A model generated the notes under the pieces. That model saw nothing but the letters and a program-made list of their open reading frames with translations. It made no database searches and was not told the DNA's origin. Of a DNA stretch of 64,000 nt, positions 59,486-64,000 are shown in pieces. Where the stretch lies: assembly GCA_964507925.1 (NCBI GenBank), contig CAZDRB010000001.1, forward strand, positions 1-64,000. The letters are read 5' to 3'. Source of the DNA: CAZDRB01 sp964507925. Lineage in GTDB: Bacteria; Patescibacteriota; Microgenomatia; UBA1400; UBA12108. Made by a program: the position numbers and the translations under genes. The number at the start of each line of letters is the position of its first letter. The stretch's first letter is position 1.

Positions 59486-59982
59486 TTAAGGTTAGTAAGT
59501 ATCTTTTTAATCAACTGGTGTTGAGGAGAGAGTTCTGACTTAACTTCTTCGAGAGAAATGATCCCCCATTTTTCTTCGACTTTTGATTTAATGAGGGCGA
59601 TAACTTCCTCAAAAGGCATGGTTGGGCGAAGGTAGCGGAGAGCGCAAACAAATCCCTGGACAGAGACAAATCGATAACAATCGGCGTTGGCGACTATTTC
59701 AGATTCCAGTGAAAAGAACTTTTCTACCCCGTGATGTTCAAGTACACAGTGGCGGATATTTTCTTTTATTTGTTCTGTTAGATCAGAACTAGCTAGTAAT
59801 TCGTTAGTTTTTTCTAGGCTCATTTGGATGTGCTCGGGTTGTCTCCCCTCTTTGATTGCTTGTCCGATCATGCAGTCCATGATGAGTGTGCCTGCCTCGA
59901 CAACCGATTCGTCTGCGCCAAGCTTTTTGGCTAACTCAATCCCTTTTTCTTTGGCGAGATCAACATGTCCAATTAGGGGCAT
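59482..59982 (-). CDS. HD-superfamily protein
   Basis: A 166-residue helical protein with HD-like features: IGHVDLAKEKGIELAKKL, TLIMDCMIGQAI, IRHCVLEHHGVEKFF and a final ANADCYRFVS. The metal-binding pattern is partly degenerate, so catalysis is uncertain. A 16-codon ORF with its own -10 lies 15 bases upstream and may control it. Confidence 0.68.
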   Translation of the reverse strand: MPLIGHVDLAKEKGIELAKKLGADESVVEAGTLIMDCMIGQAIKEGRQPEHIQMSLEKTNELLASSDLTEQIKENIRHCVLEHHGVEKFFSLESEIVANADCYRFVSVQGFVCALRYLRPTMPFEEVIALIKSKVEEKWGIISLEEVKSELSPQHQLIKKILTNLK

Positions 59983-59997
59983 GCCTGTTATCTCAGC

Positions 59998-60048
59998 TTA
60001 TTCGTAGGCGATTTCGTTAACTTTTTGCAAAAAATCTTGCATTGTCAT
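59998..60048 (-). CDS. Possible 16-residue leader peptide
   Basis: The ORF MTMQDFLQKVNEIAYE begins exactly six bases after TAAAAT (60055-60060), like the leaderless genes of this window, and ends 15 bases before the HD-gene ATG. Translation could end and restart at the next gene. No codon bias suggesting attenuation is visible. Confidence 0.45.
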   Translation of the reverse strand: MTMQDFLQKVNEIAYE

Positions 60049-60095
60049 GGGGATATTTTAGCAGGTCGATAGAAAGTGGGGACTAGCGTGTCGAG

Positions 60096-60169
60096 TGGTT
60101 GCCGGGCTAGGATTCGAACCTAGAAGACGACATTCAGAGTGTCGCATGATACCATTTCATCACTCGGCA
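60096..60169 (-). tRNA. tRNA-Gln (anticodon CTG)
   Basis: Acceptor TGCCGAG/CCCGGCA with one A-C mismatch, D arm ATGA/TCAT, anticodon stem CGACA/TGTCG with loop CTCTGAA (anticodon CTG), T arm CTAGG-TTCGAAT-CCTAG, discriminator A. CCA follows directly in the genome (60096-60098), unlike the other two tRNAs here. It reads CAG. Confidence 0.9.
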
Positions 60170-60210
60170 GCTTGCCAGAGTATTTTACCGCACTTCGGAC
60201 GTGAGAGGTA

Positions 60211-60552
60211 CTACTCCTTTGGTTTGAGTTTCCTAGCTTCGATTTTTTTGAGCGAGCCGAGGACCCGCTCGTGAAGATCAATATCCTTGATCCGCGCAAT
60301 TCTGAGGATCGTGACGACGAGGTCGCCTAGCTCTTGTTCGTAGGACTCGTCCCTTTGGGCGGCCAGGTTCAGAGGCTTTCGGCCGTGCTCGGCGAGGTAA
60401 GCACGAGCGATCTCCCCGACCTCTTCGGTCAATGAAAGTAGAAGGATCGAGCCGTATTCTTTGGTGTATCTCTTGCCACGATCAATTCTACTGAGATAGT
60501 TGAAGTACTCGGAAAATGGGGACTTGAAATGGGTGCGCTTTTTTCTGGTCAT
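60211..60552 (-). CDS. MazG-like nucleotide pyrophosphohydrolase
   Basis: A 113-residue protein with the metal-binding helix pair of all-alpha NTP pyrophosphohydrolases: LTEEVGEIARAYL and ELGDLVVTILRIA supply the EExxE and ExxD motifs. It may clear non-canonical NTPs or (p)ppGpp. TATAAT is exactly six bases before the ATG, and its promoter overlaps that of the divergent HD gene. Confidence 0.85.
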   Translation of the reverse strand: MTRKKRTHFKSPFSEYFNYLSRIDRGKRYTKEYGSILLLSLTEEVGEIARAYLAEHGRKPLNLAAQRDESYEQELGDLVVTILRIARIKDIDLHERVLGSLKKIEARKLKPKE

Positions 60553-60558
60553 GAATTA

Positions 60559-60568
60559 ATTATATACT
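60559..60568. promoter_or_regulatory. Overlapping divergent -10 elements
   Basis: Minus-strand TATAAT (60559-60564) and plus-strand TATACT (60563-60568), each exactly six bases from a start codon; the two starts are separated by only 22 bases. Confidence 0.6.
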
Positions 60569-60574
60569 AGTCTT

Positions 60575-61189
60575 ATGAGGATACAGGAGATTTACGAGAA
60601 ATATCAGATTATGCCCCAGCTCGTGACGCATATGCTCAGGGTTGCGGGAGTTGGAATAAAGATCCTCGAGGGGTGGAGTGATGAGATAGACCAAGGACTA
60701 GTGACCAAAGCACTACTTCTTCATGATATGGGCAATCTAGTCAAGTTTGATTTATCAAAGAATTTGATGCCGATCGAGAATATTGAGAAGTGGAAAATCT
60801 TGCAATCGGAATGGAGAGAAAAGTATGGTAGCGACGCATACCAGGCGACAATGAAGATTATGGACGAGCTAGGGGAGAAAGAGGTCGCAACAATTCTCGA
60901 GGAGGAGCATGCAGGATATTATGCTGGAGATACTGGACTCATCATCAAGCAGTCGTGGCCGGCCAAGATCCTCGCATACGCTGATATGCGTGTCACGCCT
61001 GCCGGAGTGGTGCCACTAGTCGAGCGCATCGCTGACCTTCATTCTAGGTATGGGGGTGAGATTGCTTGGTATGGATTTTTGTATGAACTTGAGGTAGATA
61101 TTAAACGAATGACGATAACTGATCTTGCCGCCATTACCGAAAAAGAAATATTGCCAAGTATTGACAACTTATTAAAGTTGGTGATATAG
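60575..61189 (+). CDS. HD-domain phosphohydrolase-like protein
   Basis: A 204-residue HD-superfamily protein with ligands in VTHMLRVAGVG, LLHDMGNLV, EEEHAGYY and YADMR. Substrate unknown. TATACT is exactly six bases before the ATG. A promoter for the following T-box leader lies inside its last codons. Confidence 0.83.
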   Translation: MRIQEIYEKYQIMPQLVTHMLRVAGVGIKILEGWSDEIDQGLVTKALLLHDMGNLVKFDLSKNLMPIENIEKWKILQSEWREKYGSDAYQATMKIMDELGEKEVATILEEEHAGYYAGDTGLIIKQSWPAKILAYADMRVTPAGVVPLVERIADLHSRYGGEIAWYGFLYELEVDIKRMTITDLAAITEKEILPSIDNLLKLVI

Positions 61190-61190
61190 T
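61161..61190 (+). promoter_or_regulatory. Promoter of the Pro T-box leader
   Basis: TTGACA (61161-61166), 18 bp spacer, TATAGT (61185-61190) over the stop codon of the HD gene. Start predicted near 61197. Confidence 0.68.
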
Positions 61191-61196
61191 TCCAGA

Positions 61197-61443
61197 AATT
61201 AATAAAAAGGCGTTACAGTTTGGTTTCCCGCCAAACGAGCTGAGTACGATGAGTACTACGGAAGTCAACCGTAAAATACGACAAAGCGTGTCGGCAACGG
61301 AGCGCAGATAATAAGCAATAGCTTACATACTGACTCCACCGCAAGGTGGTTTTTTTGTAAGCTAACGGAAGCAAGGTGGTACCACGAGCTAACCTCGTCC
61401 TTGTCTATCAGATAATTCTGGTGGGCGAAGACGAGGTTTTTTT
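61197..61443 (+). promoter_or_regulatory. T-box leader, tRNA-Pro type, of the OCD-csaA-proS operon
   Basis: The T-box motif AAGGTGGTACC (61373-61383) is followed by antiterminator arms ACGAG/CTCGT and a competing terminator AACCTCGTC/GACGAGGTT with a T run (61391-61443). The base after UGG is U, matching an A discriminator. A hairpin at 61218-61236 has loop UUUCCCG, with CCC at 61227-61229 aligned to UCC in the Ser leader. A Stem III-like hairpin lies at 61319-61364. The filled gap between the HD gene and OCD is accounted for by this element. Confidence 0.82.
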
Positions 61444-61485
61444 ATTAGAGAAACACTAAAAAAATATATAAAGGAGATAAGTAAT

Positions 61486-62544
61486 ATGAAAATTATGAAT
61501 GTCGAGTCACTAACCGAGTTAGTGCAGAAACACGGATTTAATAACTACCTACTGGGTCTGATGAAGGCGCTCAAACACGACTTTGGGAAATGGCAATCAT
61601 TTACCAAAATGCCCAGACCTGCCATGCATGTTCCAGGCGGCGTATTGGAGCTTATGCCTATTTGTGATAATGAAAATTATTACACATTTAAATATGTTAA
61701 CTGCCATCCTAATAATCCCTTTATAGGTCAGCAGACTGTGGTTGCCACTGGTCAACTATCGAGAATTGATACTGGCTATCCTCTGATGTTTAGCGAAATG
61801 ACTGTGCTCACTGCCCTTCGAACAGCCGCTACTGCATCTCTTGCAACTGACTTAATGGCTCGCAAGAACGCACGGGTTTTGGCTCTAATTGGAAATGGTG
61901 CTCAAAGCGAATTTCAAGTTAAGGGCCAACAGTTGGTGCGTGATATTAGCGAAGTTCGATTCTTTGATATTGATTCAAAGGCAATGGATAAATTTGAAAA
62001 AAATATGTCCACCTCCAGCCTTAAATTAACGAGATGCAATAGCGCCAAAGAAGCAACTCTGGGAGCGGATATTATAACTGTGTGCACTGCCTGTAAGGCA
62101 AATGTCGATGTCATTAAGAATGATTGGGTTCAGGAAGGAGTGCATATTAACGCGCTCGGAGGAGACACGATCGGCAAAACTGAGTTAGAACTTGGTATTT
62201 TGTCTCGAAGTCGCATAGTAGTTGAATACTTTGACCAATCGTACGTTGAGGGAGAAATTCAAAGGCTTGACCATGATGAGGCGAAAAACCTAGTTTACGC
62301 TGAGATGCACGAGTTAGTTACTGGGCTTAAACGTGGACGCGATAATGATGGTGAAATAACTCTCTTTGACTCTGTTGGGATTGCGTTAGAAGATTACTCA
62401 GCACTAAGGTTTACCTATGATCTGGCAGAGAAATACAATCTGGGTGAGGAACGAAACCTTACGCCAGTGTTATTAGATCCTAAGAATCTAATTGCGGTGC
62501 TAGATGATAAAACAACATATAATTTAATGGATAAGGAGACATAA
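61486..62544 (+). CDS. Ornithine cyclodeaminase-family protein
   Basis: Ornithine cyclodeaminase converts ornithine to proline and ammonia using bound NAD. The protein has the substrate domain with MHVPGGVLELMP and the Rossmann segment VLALIGNGAQSEFQ, then VHINALGGDTIGKTEL with the family Asp. 352 residues is typical. AAGGAG lies upstream of the ATG. Control by a Pro T-box and linkage to proS strongly suggest a true proline-making enzyme, although alanine dehydrogenase-like activity exists in the family. Confidence 0.87.
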   Translation: MKIMNVESLTELVQKHGFNNYLLGLMKALKHDFGKWQSFTKMPRPAMHVPGGVLELMPICDNENYYTFKYVNCHPNNPFIGQQTVVATGQLSRIDTGYPLMFSEMTVLTALRTAATASLATDLMARKNARVLALIGNGAQSEFQVKGQQLVRDISEVRFFDIDSKAMDKFEKNMSTSSLKLTRCNSAKEATLGADIITVCTACKANVDVIKNDWVQEGVHINALGGDTIGKTELELGILSRSRIVVEYFDQSYVEGEIQRLDHDEAKNLVYAEMHELVTGLKRGRDNDGEITLFDSVGIALEDYSALRFTYDLAEKYNLGEERNLTPVLLDPKNLIAVLDDKTTYNLMDKET

Positions 62545-62545
62545 T

Positions 62546-62881
62546 ATGACAATATACGATGATTTTGTAAAGCTCGATATACGCGTGGGCAAGATAGTGG
62601 CGCTCGAGGACTTCCCAGAAGCAAAGAAGCCTGCATATAAACTGAAAATAGATTTTGGCGCTGAGATCGGCACTAAAGTATCTAGTGCTCAGCTGGTCAA
62701 GCATTACACCAAAGAAGAGCTTGTGGGCAAAATGGTCATGGGAGTGGTTAACTTTCCTCCCCGCCAGATCGGACCATTCCAGTCAGAAGTACTCACGCTC
62801 GGAGTGCCCGACGAGACTCACGAGTGTATACTGGTAGTGCCAGATAAAAATGAAGCAATAATCGGTGGAAAATTATTTTAA
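62546..62881 (+). CDS. csaA: CsaA-like tRNA-binding protein
   Basis: A 111-residue OB-fold protein of the tRNA-binding/EMAP-II type: KLDIRVGKIVALEDFPEAKK, then VVNFPPRQIGPFQSEVLTLG. CsaA binds tRNA and was described as a secretion chaperone. Starts one base after the OCD stop with AAGGAG upstream. It may help ProRS by presenting tRNA, which is inferred from location. Confidence 0.87.
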   Translation: MTIYDDFVKLDIRVGKIVALEDFPEAKKPAYKLKIDFGAEIGTKVSSAQLVKHYTKEELVGKMVMGVVNFPPRQIGPFQSEVLTLGVPDETHECILVVPDKNEAIIGGKLF

Positions 62882-62892
62882 AAAGGAGAATT

Positions 62893-64000
62893 ATGAAATA
62901 CTCGAAAATGTTCGTCAAAACACTTAAGTCTGCTCCGTCTGGAGCAGATACTGCCAATCACCGCTTGCTCGTGCAGGCAGGATTTGTCAGACAAGTTATG
63001 GCTGGGGTATATACCTATCTCCCCTTGGGATTGCGGGTGCTCAACAAAATTGCAAACATTGTGCGTGAGGAAATGGACAAGATTGGAGGACAAGAGGTAC
63101 TTATGCCCCTCCTCCACCCTGCTGATCTGTGGAAGCAAACAGGTGGGTGGGATATTGACGTGCTTTTTAAGATTAAGAGCCGGACGGATAGGGACTATGC
63201 GCTTGCGCAAAGTAACGAAGAAACGGTCACCCCACTTGCCAAAGAGTGGATTCACTCGGCCAAAGATATGCCTCTCTCGATCTACCATATCAATTGGAAG
63301 TTCCGCGACGAATTACGGAGCAAATCAGGAATTTTGCGAGGCCGAGAGTTTTACATGAAAGACATGTATAGCTTTCATGCAACGCAAGAAGATTTTGACC
63401 TCAACTACAAAAAAGTTAAGGAGGCCTACCTCACGATCTTTAAACGACTGGGGCTTGTAGCCAAGGCGACCGAGGCCTCGGGAGGAGCATTCTCCGAAAA
63501 GATTAGTTATGAGTTTGAGGTTTTGACTCCTGCCGGCGAGGCGCCTGTATTGTACTGCGATAAGTGTGATTACTGCGTCAATGTAGACGACATTAAGACT
63601 TATTCCGAGGGGGATGATTGCCCACTATGTAAAGACGATAAGCTCAAGAGCGCGATGGCCTCGGAGGTCGGCAATGTGTTTGATCTTGGACAAAAATATT
63701 CCAAGGCCTTTGATCTAAGTATTGTGGGTCAAGACGGAAAAAAAGAATATCCGATCATGGGCTGTTATGGAATCGGAATTAGTCGGACCATGGGCGTGAT
63801 CGTCGAAAAGTTTAACGATGAAAAGGGCATTATCTGGCCTGCCTCGGTTGCGCCATATACGGTACACCTAGTGAGCGTCAATACCAACGACAAGTCAGTG
63901 GTTAAGCGAGCTGAGGAAGTATATCAAGCTCTTATCAAGGCAGGTATCGAAGTTTTGTACGACGACCGAGAGTCAGTTGGCGCGGGGCAGAAGCTAGCGG
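62893..64000 (+). CDS. proS: Prolyl-tRNA synthetase (cut by window end)
   Basis: Charges tRNA-Pro. About 369 codons are visible, beginning MKYSKMFVKTLKSAPS. Class II motifs are present (VLMPLLHPADLW, then FRDELRSKSGILRGREFYMKD). Where bacterial ProRS usually carries the large editing insertion there is only a short segment with CDKCDYCVN and CPLCKDDK, a zinc-ribbon-like insert, so post-transfer editing in cis is probably missing. AAGGAG precedes the ATG. The C-terminal part of the gene is beyond the window. Confidence 0.95.
   Translation, partial: MKYSKMFVKTLKSAPSGADTANHRLLVQAGFVRQVMAGVYTYLPLGLRVLNKIANIVREEMDKIGGQEVLMPLLHPADLWKQTGGWDIDVLFKIKSRTDRDYALAQSNEETVTPLAKEWIHSAKDMPLSIYHINWKFRDELRSKSGILRGREFYMKDMYSFHATQEDFDLNYKKVKEAYLTIFKRLGLVAKATEASGGAFSEKISYEFEVLTPAGEAPVLYCDKCDYCVNVDDIKTYSEGDDCPLCKDDKLKSAMASEVGNVFDLGQKYSKAFDLSIVGQDGKKEYPIMGCYGIGISRTMGVIVEKFNDEKGIIWPASVAPYTVHLVSVNTNDKSVVKRAEEVYQALIKAGIEVLYDDRESVGAGQKLA

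Noticed and set aside
1..64000. UGA read as glycine, as in Gracilibacteria and Absconditabacteria
   Set aside because: TGA ends many well-bounded genes, several in ATGA overlaps with the next start, so the standard code fits.
1..64000. CRISPR array or rRNA operon
   Set aside because: No regularly spaced direct repeats and no rRNA-like conserved stretch were seen on either strand.

Overview
The window reads as a bacterial chromosome segment with a compact, streamlined layout. I think it is most likely a candidate phyla radiation (Patescibacteria) genome. The support is many small genes in coupled operons, almost no non-coding DNA, a large serine recombinase beside a tRNA gene, and fusion proteins of the kind seen in that group. 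This is an inference from gene content, not a proven placement. The code is standard: TGA ends many genes, often within ATGA stop/start overlaps. There is no rRNA operon and no CRISPR array. Three tRNA genes are visible (Pro-GGG, Glu-CTC, Gln-CTG). No gap without a gene exceeds about 300 bases; the longest, 61190-61485, holds a T-box leader.

Layout. 1-5.4 kb: start of prfB, an AP endonuclease and a MacAB-type efflux set, then a CCC1/VIT1-like gene that begins one base after a tRNA-Pro. 5.5-11 kb: superoxide dismutase and a coupled operon of Nramp-like transporter, ATP-cone/Mrr protein, signal peptidase-CAP fusion and a MurF-like ligase. 11-20 kb: truB, rdgB, a Kef-type antiporter, then an operon under a Ser T-box (histidine phosphatase, serS, HAD), followed by secA, a P-loop kinase and a PGPGW protein. 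20-28.4 kb: Nudix, HD, VOC and TrpR-family genes with twin operator-like boxes; greA, lysS, Nif3; a methyltransferase, an NqrB/RnfD-FNR fusion, a cupredoxin, ung. 28.4-36.65 kb: an AT-richer accessory island with many unrecognised genes, a nuclease-like protein, two paralogous 35-codon genes and a serine recombinase whose 3' end runs into tRNA-Glu. 36.7-41.4 kb: msrB-msrA facing a DipZ-like protein and a thioredoxin, then an exchanger. 41.4-48 kb: lon under a CIRCE-like operator, rluB-type synthase, YibE/F, and a zinc module (ZIP transporter, Fur-family regulator, His-rich protein). 48-54.5 kb: a five-gene metal operon (ArsR-YHS, CopA, SafE-cupredoxin, HMA protein, Ca-type ATPase). 54.5-64 kb: housekeeping genes, then a Pro T-box driving ornithine cyclodeaminase, CsaA and ProRS (cut by the window end).

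How it works together. At 22 genes (plus one 16-codon ORF) a -10-like hexamer lies exactly six bases upstream of the start codon, so transcription should begin at or next to the start codon and give leaderless mRNAs. Most genes inside operons instead have Shine-Dalgarno sites or stop/start overlaps. Eight of ten convergent gene pairs overlap at their 3' ends, and some divergent pairs have overlapping -10 elements. The two T-box leaders share a small hairpin whose loop carries UCC in the Ser leader and CCC in the Pro leader. The CCC would pair with the GGG anticodon of the tRNA-Pro in this window.
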